Positions 32,195-44,799 of a stretch of DNA of 64,000 nt are shown in pieces (the first letter of the stretch is position 1; each line of letters opens with the position of its first letter). A program made the position numbers and the translations under genes. Origin of the DNA: Aurelia coerulea (taxonomy: Eukaryota; Cnidaria; Scyphozoa; Semaeostomeae; Ulmaridae); NCBI GenBank assembly GCA_039566865.1, contig CM076960.1, positions 8,964,001 through 9,028,000 of the forward strand, read 5' to 3'. Under the pieces are notes generated by a model. The model did not search any database and was not told the DNA's origin. It worked only from the letters and a program-made list of their open reading frames with translations.

Positions 32195-34572
32195 CTATGC
32201 ACACGGCCCATCACACTTGCAAAGTTCTGTGCATGGAGGGTCAATACGCTTGCAACTGCAGCGAGCCCCACATTCTCTCTTACACGAGCAGCGCTTTAAT
32301 TCTTGCAGTGCCTTTGAGGCCTCAGGTACGGTCATCCATATCGGCTGATATGACTCATTCTCATCTTTCCAGCCCCATGCTAAAACATCTGGTAGCTCCT
32401 GTGCAACTTGCAATGACTGCCTCCATACAAAACTAGAAGATAAATTGAGCTATTTTTGTTCCTGATTCTAACAAAAGTTTCATGCCTTGAAATAACAATA
32501 CCTATACTCTAGATCTATCTTTTGCTTGAATCAACTGTTTGCTGATGTTTTAAAATGTATCCCAACGCACCATTTATATGCAGAATATTTGGTTAATCGC
32601 ATAAGCATTAACACCAATACTGAAAGATACCAAATAAATAAACAGCTTCTTACCCTGATTGATATGTAGCCCTGAGAATATGCAGAATAAGTGCATCGCT
32701 TGTGGGTGGCAACCCATCTACTGGCCTTCCTTTCTTCGTAAACAGCTGTCTCCTAGCAGAATTAATGTCTGCGTTCAATGATGATCGATCGTAAAGCAAA
32801 ATGACAAATCTCTCTATGAGGGCCAAGTCATCTTCAGTAATGGTTGAAGGACAATCAGACAGCCTCTTGAATGATTCTGTCACCTCTGGAAAAGCTTTCC
32901 ATGTTTCCCATGCAGGAGTTTTACCTCTACCCGCGAAAGACGAGGTTCTATCACATCCCGTAAATGCATACCAAAACAGAATCCCAGAACAGGTCTGCTC
33001 TCCAAGACTGCTCACATGTTTATGAATAGGAAACCAACGTCGGTCTTTCCCAGTCCCGAATTCTATCCACAGTTCTTCAAGAAGCAGCGCATGGAAAACA
33101 GCTATTGCTTGTATTATTACATCTGTGTCAACTGTCTTGATCATTATCTTTCTATGTCCACCTTCTGCCATATTCTTTGCATGCACAAAACCCTTGTGTC
33201 AGCCTCTTCATGGCTACATGGTACTAGCGAGAGAATTTCGATAGAATCACTATTTGTGAGAACATTGTCGTCGGCCGTGAAAACTATCTGAACATTACTC
33301 AGTCTGTTATTGTTCACACATTTTGCAGCGATAAGTCTTCTTCATTTTCATTTACTCGAAGGAAATTTCGCCAGTTTCGACTCACCGGCGTAGTTTCGAC
33401 AACGCGAATTCGACTTCCAATACCTCTATCTTCTCTTGTAGATGCGTTGATGGTCTTTTGTCGGTACACGTCGAACACAACATCTATTCTATCAATAGAG
33501 CTGCGTTTTGCTCTGGAGACCAAATGATTGGCGAATTCTTTATCAGCGTACTCTCCAAACTTTTTGGACTCGCTAGCCGGAGTCATCTGAACTATGACAG
33601 CACCATCTAGAATTAAGCCCGTCACCAGCGGTTCTTCGAAACATACCTCTCCATATTTTGTTAAAACTTTCACACAGTCAGACTTCGTTGAATGTCTTAT
33701 CTTCCCATATACTGATAAAGCTGGAGAATAGCTGTGATTTTCATGCGAAAAGAAATCATCTAAATCACTCTCTCTTGTTTGGCATGCTACATAGTGTGAA
33801 GCGTATAAGTTGCAATCTTGTTTCAAGGATGACATTTTTTCTCGGGAACTCTTTGTTGCAATAGAATTCTTCTGTCTGAAAAGGGGCAACTTATTGTTTT
33901 CTATAACGTGATGAACAGACTTTTCTGAAGTGATAAACCTTTCCTTCTTGAAAGCTTCGTACTGATCTTTGCCTCTTGTTTATATTTGCGCACAAATGTT
34001 CTTGCTTGCTCACCCATCACAACTTTACTTCCTAATGTTATCAAGACGTCTTCTTCTTCTTCGAAAGGATTTCCATTCTCAATAATGAACGCCTCGTGCA
34101 TCGACATAACATCTTTCCTGAATCGCTTTTGAAAAGTTGTGGGTATTCTCATGATGTTTTTTGATCGGTTCTTCAGGATCAGCATCAACAATGATGTCAC
34201 CAAATTCAGCAATCATCCTTGCAATCTCAGAGCCAGCTACCATCCACTGCATCAACGCCTTTGGGCTCTGTAGAATACCAATAACTCCTCCTTCCTCCTT
34301 GAAGAGCTTGTTATTTTGCTCATGAGCAAGATCTGTAGCCATGGAAGAAAACTTTCTACTTGTTTTCTGGACGGTGAATTTTCCGCTTAAGAATTCTTGG
34401 TATACATTGGATGTCTCGTAGACAACTCCTTGAGATCCTGCAAAAATACTGGAAGCCAGCGGGAATAATGAACAAGATCCAGTGCGAACATCCATGGAAT
34501 TATCTGCCCCAGTGCATCACAAAACATTTTGAAATCTGCGATCCGTATACTCTTAACGAGCATGAATAGCAA
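32195..34572 (-). pseudogene. Decayed PIN/FEN-like nuclease gene with Cys-rich C-terminus
   Basis: Minus-strand blocks in order: PWMFALDLVHYSRWLPVFLQ; NVYQEFLSGKFTVQKTSRKF; EEGGVIGILQSPKALMQW; ENGNPFEEEEDVLI; NASTREDRGIGSRIRV...NWRNFLRV; CSHEEADTRV; IMIKTVDTDVI; YAFTGCDRTSSFAGRGKTPA; ERFVILLYDRSS; and a tail rich in C-x-C and C-x3-C (KRCSCKRECGARCSCK...LCKCDGPC). The E-E-x-D, D-T-D and G-C-D clusters resemble the metal-binding set of FEN1/PIN nucleases. A GT/AG intron lies at about 32435-32649 (YQSG, GTAAGA donor; TTCTAG acceptor, FVWRQS). At least four frameshifts (near 34400, 34120, 33337 and 33178) show decay, and the 5' part is missing. I know the pattern as a widespread invertebrate family of unknown role. 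Confidence 0.65.
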
Positions 34573-35413
34573 TTTACAAGCCTTGTAGCTGTGGCCTTGT
34601 GGCCTTGTTTTTGCTAATTAACCTAGTGGAACCCTGGTGGCAATCTTGTGTTAGACTGGTTGTAACTTGGAATCTTACTGATAGCCTTGTAGTTTTCTTC
34701 AAAAGTTAGTACCAGGTCATAACAAGGTCATAATCCCCACTACAAGGCTAAAACTTGGCATTTGCATGTGATACTCTACCCTTGGCCTTGTATTTTTGTA
34801 CAGGTGATACTCTAGCTGTTTTCAGTTTGTTTGCCCGTATCGCATACATATACTGTGGAAATGAAGAAGAAACTATTTTTCCAGCTGATGAAGTCCAATT
34901 CATCAGACACGAGAATTCACTGTTTTAGATAGTCCAAGGGCTGTACAAGAGTACCAGGAAAATTCGACCCATATCAATATTCAAGGAGATAAAAGCAGCA
35001 GTCAATTAAAGCTCACTCAGACTAGGTGGAAAAAAAGTTCCTATTTGATATTGGCATTTACCATTTCCTTGTTTAGCAAAAGATATCAGAGGTGTGTAGG
35101 CATTTCCTTCAGCAATTTATAACATCCATGAATTATACCATCTTGATTATACATGTGTTGATTCCACTGAAAGTTTTGGCTACTAACAAAGTGTGGTTTT
35201 TGAAAGTTATGGAAATTTTTCAACAACTTGGCATGAAAAATATACCTTTTTGTTGTCTTACAAAAGCATCCTGATAGAACTATATTTGTTCACATTTTTG
35301 TAAGAAATTTTAACCAATTTTTCAATGTGTTCAACAGTGCCACCATACCATATTAAATACCACTATGGAAATGGGTGCCACTCAATAAACTTTTTGAATG
35401 AAAATGTGAAATA
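34573..35413. other. No gene recognised
   Basis: Contains scattered GCCTTGTAG / CTACAAGGC words in both orientations between 34570 and 34800 that may be a decayed inverted repeat. No coding sequence is supported. Confidence 0.35.
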
Positions 35414-35895
35414 CAGTAAAAAGTAAAAACCCGCATATAAGAGCCACCGACTTATAAGAACCTATGGCCTAAAATGTTCTAATTTCACCCCATTACAGAA
35501 GAACCTATTCATCCTGGGATTCAAGGAAGGTTCTTATCTTAAAAAAAGTTAAATGTAAACTACTGGTTGGTAATGTCATAAAATGTTGCAAGAAATCTAG
35601 CCAAATACTTGAGCAAATACAAAGCATATGTAAGAAAATTCCTTGTATGAATGGATTTGATAAAGATAAGGCTAGGTAGATAAGGTTGTTCTTTATAAAA
35701 TTGTGTCATGATAATGAGGACGTGAAAACCTTGTTTTCTTATATATGGACTAAATTCCCGAAGATCTGTATTAATTCTTTTGATAAGAACCTATTTAAGA
35801 ATCTTGCATCCTGGTTTCAAGAATAGTATCATATGCATAAGAACCTAAAGAGGATGATTTCAAAATGTAAGGTTCTTATATGCGGGTTTTTAATG
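35414..35895. mobile_element. Pogo/Tigger-like MITE, copy 2
   Basis: The left end CAGTAAAAAGTAAAAACCCG continues CATATAAGAGCC. The right end is the complement, GGTTCTTATATGCGGG then TTTTTAATG. TA flanks are at 35412-35413 and 35896-35897. AAGAACC motifs recur inside. It shares the AAACCCGCAT core with the copy at 50854-51242. Non-coding, 482 bases. Confidence 0.75.
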
Positions 35896-36291
35896 TATGT
35901 CTCTCGTAGTCTTTCGTAGTATAGCTAAAAGATCTATTGTACATACTGATGTAAGTTGTCTTTCTGGGAAAATTTAACATATAAGTCTAATAATATTCAT
36001 TAGTTTCTCAGTTATTTCAGAACAAGGTCTTTAATTGTACATTTCAGTTGTTCATACTGTGCTCCTTTCCATAATTAAAGGTGTCCATTGTATGATTAAA
36101 ATGTCTCCTCTCAATTCCAACTTGAATGATGTAATTTGTGGCAAATAAGTCAGGGACAAACTGAAAGGGAAGATTATGAACTATATTTATGCACAAAATG
36201 CAAATATTAAAGCCTGAATACCTGGCTTACAAGAGACTGTAAGATTTTCAAATGCTAGACCAATAGTTGAGAGGAATTTCATAATATTGTA

Positions 36292-36680
36292 CACACATTT
36301 TTTTAAAATAAGAAACTGCCTATAACAAACTCAACTCTCAGATCGCCAACAAATTAAGAAACTCCAGTACTGGGAAAATATAAGTTAAACAACTACATAT
36401 TTTGATAAAGGAAACCCTTGACATATTTTTACTTTACTTTCACTTGTCTCCTGTATCACATTACTGGTAAGGCATTTGAGTAATGTCTAAACATTGGTAA
36501 GGCTTAAAAACCTTGTTTTGAAATTTTCACAAGGGCAAAGGTACAGTAGTGAAGATTAAGATTGTTGATGGAACCTCTAAGAAACTCGTAAGAAACTCTG
36601 AATACTCCAAATTTGATAATTTCAAGAAACTTTCAGTAATGGCCCAAATTCTTAGTTGCTTATACAGAAAAATATGTGTT
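36292..36680. mobile_element. Diverged relative of the 9.2-kb foldback MITE
   Basis: The right half matches 9520-9741 well (CACTTGTCTCCTGTATCACAT, AATGTCTAAACATTGG, GGCCCAAATTCTTAG). The ends are CACACATTT and AATATGTG. The left half is shorter and more diverged. TA precedes the left end. Non-coding. Confidence 0.6.
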
Positions 36681-38699
36681 TTGCAAGTACTATCCAGGTG
36701 ATAAATGCCTACTGAAATTTTCTATCAAAGGCAGATAATGAGCAGGGATTGGCTGGGCACAATGACGTTGATATGAAATAATAAGTTTAGAAGCTATCAA
36801 TTTTCATTTAATCTTGTTTTTCTTACTCATAGTGGATAAGGCCACACTTTATGATCATGCCCTTCAGACATGCATGTATTTGTCATGAACAAAAACCTAA
36901 AATAACTTATCTCTAATCAATAACCCTTAGATTAGCCCCACATATTTCCCACATATTTGGGTAGTCTTACCTCTTCAGTGCTGCCACATAGTTGCCAAGG
37001 TTTTCTTTTATTAAGATTCAATATTTAATTCGTCAAGATTGGTTGTTTACTTCCTCTTGGATGACGTTCGTTCCTGGCATGATCTGTTTGGCCTGCCCTT
37101 TCATCCCAATCAGATATTGTTAGGTTAGGATTGCATCTTTTTTCAATGTAGCTAGCTACTTTGCTATGAGCACCCCAAAACATTCAAGAACGTTTGACTG
37201 ACTTCGAACTGGTCATCATCAAAATACCTTTGTACGTTTCGCAATCCACTGGCATGTTTGGTATGGAACGAAACATCTCGTGTCTTTTCCCAAAATGGAA
37301 TACATTTGGAACGGATAATAGCGACTTTCTCCTCGAAATCTTTGATGTGGAAGTACCCTGCTCATTGACAACAAATTATCTGCATTCTTGCAAACATTAT
37401 ATGGGTTAGAATGAGCCATTTCGAAAGCTTCCTTCGCCAACTCTTGCACTGGCCTAACCAACCAATGTTGTTGTGGGACCGCCGACCGAAAACCACAGAT
37501 CACATTTGACGTCACACATCCGAAATCAATTATCGGAAGCGACAATGAACGAGAATTGTCCCGCAGAGAAATGTGCAATAGAAAGTGCTATCATTCAAAA
37601 ACTAAAAGAAATATACAAAAAATTACCTCACGATCGTGTTTCCCATGATAAATAACATATTATATCAAAAAAAGTTTTTACGATGCCATTCTCCTTTAAC
37701 TGATATCTGCATTCATAACATGAAGGTTACCCGTTGCCCTAAAATGATGCATAGCTGTATGAAAAATGTAGCCGTAAGTTGAGGGAGGAGTGCCAATAAG
37801 ATACCACGACTACGAATGCAGAAACCTTATGCAACAAAATATATCATCCAATAAACGTTCAATAACTCTAGGCATTTTTTGTTGGTACGTTTAGAATGCC
37901 GTCCGAATATCTATCAGCACCTAACAAAAAATTCATTTAGTAGTCAGATAACTGATTTAACTTGAAAAATAAATAAAACTTACTTGAATTTCTGTTATTT
38001 GCCTACAGGTGACTTTGAAAAGATGGTTATCGCTTCTTGAAATAGCAGAGGCTGGGAAGAGTAGAAAACAAATTTTGAGATGAGGAATGTCCATATAAAA
38101 ACAGTAGGTAGTCCAGTTTAAAGCAGCTTTCATTCACAAGTATTGGCGTATTTGAAGAAGGTCATCACACAGAGATACAATACATGATCAAATAGCATTG
38201 CTTTATGAACATTGCTTGTATGCAAAATGTCTGCTACCGTTTCTAAGAAGAATGAAACATTGTTCCTTAAAGTACCTTTAAACCTTTTCAGGAGTTTGGC
38301 TTAGCTGAAAGATCGGTCATAGAGCACCTTGGACAATCATTCTTTTTTTATTTAGCGAAAGGGGTTTGCTGCAAAAGGAGGTTTTACAACACCCACTCGT
38401 GGTCCATGGCCGGGTTTTAGGGCACTGGGAACCAGTCAGCCTTCGAGGTCATACTGGGAATCTTAGCTCGCCTTTCATTGTTCAATTGTCCACACAATGA
38501 GAGCAATGAATCTGGTCAGTTCAGTGGAAGAAGGGGGAATTGAAAAAGGAATCGTGGTGCGTTGTCGTTGTTCCTTTATCATGGCATCCTTGAACGATGT
38601 CATGTATAATGTTCTTTGAATTTAACCCCGGACTACACAAGGGACCCAATGCCACCACTTCAACAGGTCCACTTCAACAGGACCCAATGCCATCACTTC
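36681..38699. other. No gene recognised
   Basis: The longest ORF is a 119-codon minus frame at 37219-37578 without recognised motif. Short direct repeats (CCCAATGCCACCACTTCAAC variants) lie at 38645-38715. Confidence 0.35.
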
Positions 38700-38865
38700 A
38701 ACAATGCCACCACTTCGCGAACGTGACGAAATCGGGCTAATACGAGAAACGACAGAAAAAGATAAATCTAGCTTTTATCTTTACCGTTTGTCTGAGTGGA
38801 ATAAACTTGATCCTGAAATTAGATTGTCACCTTCTGTTGCTGTTTTTAAGACAAAGCTACTATGC
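38700..38865 (+). pseudogene. Retroelement C2, part before the D3 insertion
   Basis: The plus strand reads YRLSEWNKLDPEIRLSPSVA then VFKTKLL, matching the family C copy at 19.4-20 kb (ELNKLDPEVRLSPSVAVFKKKLL). It breaks at 38866, where the 3' tail of element D3 begins. The continuation is at 42115. Confidence 0.75.
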
Positions 38866-41800
38866 ATAATCAGTTTCAGTTTCAGTTCATAATTTAAATT
38901 CCACTACATACAATTTCATAATTAACAATACCAACAAATAACTAAACTACAAAGAAAATAAGACAATATTAAAGAGATCTAATACATTGATACGGAAAAT
39001 TAATACAATATACAAATACAGAGAGGCGAGATAAATTGTATGGAGGGAATTACTTAAAGGACGAGCTCTCTCAATAGGTAAACTAATCGAGGAGAGAGCC
39101 CCCCTATCCTACAATAATTTCGAATGGATTTGGTTGGACTTGAATGATTCCAAGAAATACACGCATTTGCTTTTCATACTATAATATAGAAGTTGTGCAA
39201 TTATGAAAAATAGCCTTGTTAAATAAGTAAATTTTCAGTTGCTTTTTGAAGGATATTTTTGATGGAGCGTTTCGGAATTCCACGGGTAACGTATTCCAGA
39301 GTTTAGCACCAAGATAACGAATCGACTTTAGACCATATTGAAGACTGTTTTTTCGTGTTAAGTATAGATCCCCATGACTGGCCTGTCTAGTGGAATATTG
39401 ATGAACAGATGAACTGAATAAGAAGAAGTTATGAAAGCAACTCGGTGAAGTTTTATTAACAGAGTCAAAAACAAAAGTTAAAAGTCGGAGTTCAAAATTT
39501 TCAGAAAGTTTGAGAAGTTTAAGATCTTTGAAGATTGGCAGAGAGGGTGACAAGCGAGGCTGAAATGAGATAGCTCTGACAGCTTTCTTCTGCAGTTTAA
39601 AAATTGGTTCAATGTATGATGCATATGTTTGACCCCAGACGATAAGACCATATTGTAAAAAGGACAGAAACAAAGCATTGTATAAGAAGAGTAAAACATC
39701 TAATGGTAGTAAGCTTCTTATTCTGAAAAAGATTCCACATGTTCTAGCTAATTCTTAGAAAGTTCACTGAGATGGTATTTCCAGCTTAGATGCTCGTCTA
39801 AGAGGAGTCCTAAGAATTTAACAAACTTAACCCTTTTAATACGTTTTTCCCTATTTTTATGGCAGAATCAGAAGGAACATTCACAGAAGAAGAATGAAAG
39901 ATAATATAATTTGTCTTATATCAATGTTTAGTGATAGCTTATTAGCATCAAGCCATTTCTTTATTGATTTAAGCTCTTTGTTAAAAATTTTAATTAAATT
40001 AGGTAAATCTTCGGATTCACAGTAGATGTTTGTATCATCAGCAAAGAGATAAAAAGTAAGCTTCTTAGAAGAAGTAGGTAAATCATTGATATAGATAAGA
40101 AAAAGTAAGGGGCCTAATACAGAGCCTTGAGGTATACCAAAAGTAACTGAAAGGAAGTTAGAATTACTTCCATTAACATAAACCTATCGGATAGGTAGGA
40201 TCTAAACCACTCAAGGGCACAACCACGCACACCATAGTGTTCCAATTTTGATAACACAATTTTATGATTAACAGTATCAAAAGCCTTCTGTAAATCTATG
40301 AAAATGCCACAACCAAATCTTTTATTATCAAGTGTATTTCTCACAGCTTCTGTCAAACTCACTAGGGCATGATCGATAGAGTGGTTTTCTTGAAAACCCC
40401 AAATTGTAAAGAATAAAGAACATTATGTAATTCGAGGAATCTATAAAGTCTTCTATACATTAACTTCTCAAATATCTTACTGAAAATGGGAAGAAGAGAA
40501 ATTGGCCTGTAGTTAGAAAGTAGCTCAGGATTCCCTTTCTTAACAAGAGTTATCACCTTGGCTATCTTGAGTTTTTCAGGAAAAATACCAGACTGGAAAG
40601 ACTGATTTACAAGGAGAGCAAGAAGTGGGGAAACTGAGGATCCAATGATTTTTAGTAATTGTATGGGTATACTATTAGGACCAACAAATTTAGATGGATT
40701 CAAGATGTTAATTAGGTCATTAACTTCTATAAAAGTAACTGGAGTAAGAAAGAGAGAATTAGAATTTCTATTTGATAAATAGTCAAGAGGAGATTTAGGG
40801 GTCATTGGGATTGTTTTTGTTATTTCATTAGCAACATTTACGAAAAAATCATTAAAAATATTTGAAATTTTGCCTGGGTCAGATGATACATTTCCCTCCT
40901 TGTCTTTGATTTCATTAATTGTAGAAGAATTTGAAGATTCGTGAGAAATGATTGTTCTTATACATGACCATAATTTTTTCATATTTTGACTGTTGTAAGA
41001 GAAGTAGTTTTGAAAATATCTTTCTTTATTTTTTTTATTTCATTAGATACACGGTTTCTAAATTTTTTGAACAAATTAAGGTTATCATCAGTTGACTTTT
41101 TCTTTAATTTCTGCAAAACTCTGTCTCTGATTCTCATCATCTTTTGTATTCTATTATTTATCCATGGTTTATCTTTCAGCTTTATTTCCTTTCTACTCCT
41201 CTTTTTGATTGGTGCATGCTTATTTGCCAAAGTACTAAGATCTTCAAAAGTCTGTCAAATTTTTTGCTCACATCAAAGTCACTATTGTCTAAATAAGTAA
41301 AGTCAATCTGATTAAAGTCCTCAAGGAATTTATCATTCTTAAATTTAGAATAATCATATTTGAATGAGTCAGATTTATTATGACTAACCTGAGTATTTTT
41401 TAAGATTAAGAACTGGGGGAAATGATCAGTGATTTGCATTAAAATATTACCACTAGTTATATTAGCATTGGTAGCATTGGTGTATATGTTATCAATAACT
41501 GATGCTCTATGTTCTGAGACTCTAGTAAAATGATGAATACAAGGAAGAAGGCTGTGTGAAAAAAGTTGTTGACAAAATCAGTTGTTGGGGTATGGGAAGC
41601 ATAATCATGTAGATTGACATTGAAATCACCCACTATAAATACCAGTTTGTTTGAAGAAATTTTAGATAGAAGATTCCGAAAATGAGATATAAGATTATCA
41701 ACATTTGAACTAGGGTGTCTGTAAACACAGCATATTAGGAAATTCTTATCTTTTCTATTTTTCAATTTCAACCCAAACAGTTTCAAAATCATCTGTGCAA

Positions 41801-42100
41801 GAATCTAAGTCTGCTCTTGGATTGGAAGTGAGAGAATTTTTAATGTACAAGTCAACACCACCATTTTGAGTTTGTGACTGAGTCTTAAAAAAAGTATAGC
41901 TGGGAATCTCAACATTTGATGATATAGGATTGTCAATAGAATGCCAGATTTCAGATACTCCAATTACATTAGGATCTAGATTAGTATGGGAAGATAAAGA
42001 AACTAATTCATCATGATGAAGAGATAGGCTTCTTATATTAGTGTGAATGATGGAGAAATCTCTAGGGGAGAATTGTGAGGAAAAAGTTCAGGTAAGGTGA
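38866..42100 (-). pseudogene. Retroelement D3 (CR1/L2-like), longest D copy, inserted in C2
   Basis: The minus-strand order is nearly complete. Endonuclease start near 42085 (FSIIHTNIRSLSLHHDEL, then GVSEIWHS), FLICCVYRHPSSNVDNL, and FIVGDFNVNLHDY (41457-41792). Linker with KPWINNRIQKMMRIRDRVLQ. RT with SDPGKISNIFNDFFVNVA, SKFVGPNSIPIQLLKI, ELLSNYRPISLLPIFSKIFE (40362-40982), GIFIDLQKAFDTVNHKI (catalytic Asp region), and FADDTNIYCESEDL near 40020-40060. The thumb (39179-39673) ends GLKSIRYLGAKLWNTLPVEF. Frameshifts occur between ORFs. The 3' end is a short CTGAAA repeat, not poly(A), at 38867. ORF1 is not seen, so the 5' end is truncated near the endonuclease start. Confidence 0.85.
39061..39105 (-). 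other. Conserved 3' UTR hairpin of family D, copy 3
   Basis: Plus-strand ACGAGCTCTCTCAATAGGTA, then AACTAATCGAGGAGAGAGCC. Same position relative to the coding end as in D1 and D2. Confidence 0.6.
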
Positions 42101-42114
42101 AGTAGCCGCCCCCG

Positions 42115-42495
42115 CCCCCCTACACAATCTGTATTTGCGATTTATGACCTAAAGGGCCTGTCTTATCTGACTCAACTCAGGGTTGGTCTCAGCAAGTTAA
42201 ACTTTCATAAATTTCACAACAATTTTAGAGATACAATAAACCCAATGTGCCCAAGTAACGATGGAATCGACGATACGGAACACTTCTTGTTGCGCTGCCC
42301 CTCTTTTGGTGTTCAAAGGCTGATCTCCTCACTGGTATCTAAACTCTTGTACGACAATTTGGATATGCAAATGTTGCAAATGAAGCTCTGTTGCAAATCT
42401 TACTGTACGGCGATAAGAATTTTCCATATGAACTGAAGAGAAGCATCCTTGAGCTAACGATACGTTTTATACTTAGTACTGGTCGCTTTGAATAA
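42115..42495 (+). pseudogene. Retroelement C2, part after the D3 insertion
   Basis: The plus strand resumes with SVFAIYDLKGLSYLTQLRVG, then LSKLNFHKFHNNFRD, NPMCPSNDGIDDTEHFLL and a degenerate tail to the stop after RFILSTGRFE near 42495. Together with 38700-38865 it forms one family C copy split by 3.2 kb of D3. A C-rich low-complexity stretch (42100-42120) marks the junction. Confidence 0.75.
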
Positions 42496-42719
42496 AGTAT
42501 CTCACCCCCATCCCCCTAACAAGCCACTAATTACTTAGTTAGTTATCGTATGTAAAGTCGGTCTCAAATTATATGTGAAGTGAGATTTGTGACAGCGCAA
42601 AATTATCCATAACGGCGGCAGGCATTTTGTCTGTTGTTATTCGCGGAAAATGTTTCACCTGATGTCAAATTTGAGACAGAATGTAGTTTTTTCCCATGTA
42701 TTGTTTTGTTTTTCCTTGA

Positions 42720-44060
42720 ATATTCACATGTATGTTGTCTTAGGTTTTTGTGATGCCACAGAAAAGTCATGGTATTTTGCATTTAGTGGCATTGTCCTTG
42801 TAGTGTAGTTAAGTATTTTGTAAGTAGTGTAACTAGTAAAGTTGTACTGTAAATTTTCAAAGGAATGAAAAAAAAGTATCGAGAAAGTGAGAGATTCTCG
42901 AGAGAGCATGTAGCTTTTGACCAGCCTTTTGCAAATAGACCTTACTTGCTGTTTAAAGCATAATACTTTGTCTAGAATCACTCCAAGTAACCTTCCGTGC
43001 TCTCTTTTATGCTCATTATTGCAATATTTAAATAAATATTATTACTCTTATCCCAAAAACCATTAGATGGCATTTGTCCTCATTCAACTTCATACAGTTG
43101 TTCGGAAACCATTCTGCAATTTTTAGGCCATTACACTCTAATGTTTTAATAACGCTTTCAATATTGTTGTCGCAGGCATAGATAATTGTATCATCTGCAT
43201 AGTTACAAATGTGAGCATCATTCGGGAACATGAAGAGATCATTGAAGTATATATAAAACAGAAGAGGTCCAAAGACTGAACCCTGTGGTACACCTATCGT
43301 TGTTTCTCACCATTTGCTGAAGGACCCAGTCATCTTTACCCTCTGCTTCCTCTCATTGAGACGCGCAATGCACTCATGCTGAAACCATAAGCACTTAATT
43401 TTGTAAACAAAATCTCATGACTTAAGCAATCAAAAGCATTTGAAAGATCCATGAGCAGTGCTCTACCCTCCAAAACTCTCTCGTAAATTTTGGACACAGA
43501 CCGCTATAGGTCTATAATTTATCTTGATAAAAGCATCAAGACTTTTTAAAAGAGACGAGATTTCACCAGCTTTCAGTTCCTTTGGAAAATAGCGCTCAGA
43601 TGAATTAGAATTGAAGGTTTTCTGGATGAGGACAGTGAGGATCTTGGCTGGAATGTTGTTTAAGGGAGATGCCTTTTTTGAGTTCAGTTTTTGAATCTGT
43701 AAAAGTATCTCATTAATAGTCACTGGCTTGAATTCAAATTGATTCAATTTGCAGCATTCTTTGATCTTTTTAGTGCTGGAATGATTTTCATATCTTTTGA
43801 TAGCTTTTTCCACTGGATCATTTATCACATTTGTTGGTGAAAAGAGTGTCTTGTCTTATGAAATTTCCCAAACGCTCTGTAAACTATGCTCTGTTATATT
43901 GGTGAAATAATGATTAAAAATTTCTTCAATCTTTAAGTCCTCCGTTAAAATTTTTCCATCTTCAATCAGCGTCACAGATGAAGTTGTTTGTACTTCATTT
44001 GAAAATGGTCGGTTTGACAGTCTTCCAAACTTTACATTTATCTGTAAGGTCTTAAGAGGT
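42720..44060 (-). pseudogene. Retroelement E, RT fragment related to element A
   Basis: Minus-strand blocks: EEIFNHYFTNITEHSLQSV; the KRYENHSS...FEFKPVTINEILLQI...LNSKKASPLNNIPAKIL region (43463-43828); YFPKELKAGEISSLLK; GSVFGPLLFYIYFNDL-type sequence with frame damage; and NYADDTIIYACDNNIESV (43028-43231, catalytic DD). The thumb follows, with ILDKVLCFKQQVRSICK. Several frameshifts; the F-D-C catalytic block is damaged. It shares ELKAG-x-ISS with element A on the other strand at 2.4-3.9 kb. Confidence 0.75.
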
Positions 44061-44264
44061 CAAAGTTCCTATAGTAATTGGATTTCATTGGAACGCGCAG
44101 TTCGATGATAATGCGGAGAATGAGGCAAGCGACGACAATCATTTTAAAGTTCCTTTTATCGACATTCATTCCATGTTGTTATCTTAAACAGTTGACAATT
44201 CCGGAATAGATAGTTGACATAAACGGTTAACAAAAATATATTAATTTGACCTAAACATGTTTTT

Positions 44265-44297
44265 GTACGTTTCGAATAAAGCGTGGTTCATCTTCAG
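44265..44297 (-). ncRNA. Degenerate hammerhead-like motif 3' of a Penelope-like end
   Basis: On the minus strand CTGAAGA (core altered at two bases), a stem-loop GAACC...TTTATTC, then GAAACGTAC. The layout parallels the motif at 58796-58829. It lies about 135 bases downstream of the Penelope-like stop codon. Probably inactive. Confidence 0.35.
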
Positions 44298-44433
44298 CGA
44301 ATCTAAACAATGAAACATGGCAATTTATACAAAGGAACAAACAAGATAAAACGTAGTAAACCAGCGTGAGTTACATTTCCTACGCGTAAAGGGACCCGAT
44401 ATCTAAGTCTCAAGTGGATAAAGTGGGAACATA

Positions 44434-44790
44434 TCAAAGGAGGACTGAGGGAATAGACGAATGTTGGGAATTAAGTTCAGGTCGATCCCGTAAAATAAGG
44501 AGGCCCTCGTGAATAAGAAGGTCAAACTCACTATTTGCTCTGTCCAAGATAGAGAAATCTTTAAACGACGCGGCGTGCCCTGATTGGCTAATGTGATCCC
44601 CGATGGCGGATGGAATCGCTTTTATCTTTCGACCAGCTTTGTTAACTCCCAAGGGCTCTCTGCATCGCATTCAAAGAGAAACAGAAATTACGTGATGTTT
44701 TTCCATAGTACAAGCCATGTCAGCCAGGACACTGAAACTTTTAAATAACAGATGAAAGCATGAGAGTAGGAAAGCTGGTCGCGGGAGTTT
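44434..44790 (-). pseudogene. Penelope-like element, GIY-YIG endonuclease end
   Basis: The minus strand reads a damaged KFQCPG*HGLYYGKTSRN (GIY-YIG core with a stop), then LGVNKAGRKIKAIPSAIGDH, ISQSGHAASFKDFSILDRAN and LIHEGLLILRDRPELNSQ, to the stop at 44434. It is collinear with and closely similar to 58380-58703 on the other strand. The conserved His and the C-terminal L-I-H-E-x-L-L-I pattern fit Penelope-like GIY-YIG tails. The RT domain is absent. Confidence 0.7.
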
Positions 44791-44799
44791 TTCGAGATA

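Noticed and set aside
37219..37578. 119-codon minus-strand ORF
   Set aside because: No domain recognised, no splice or repeat context; cannot be told from chance.
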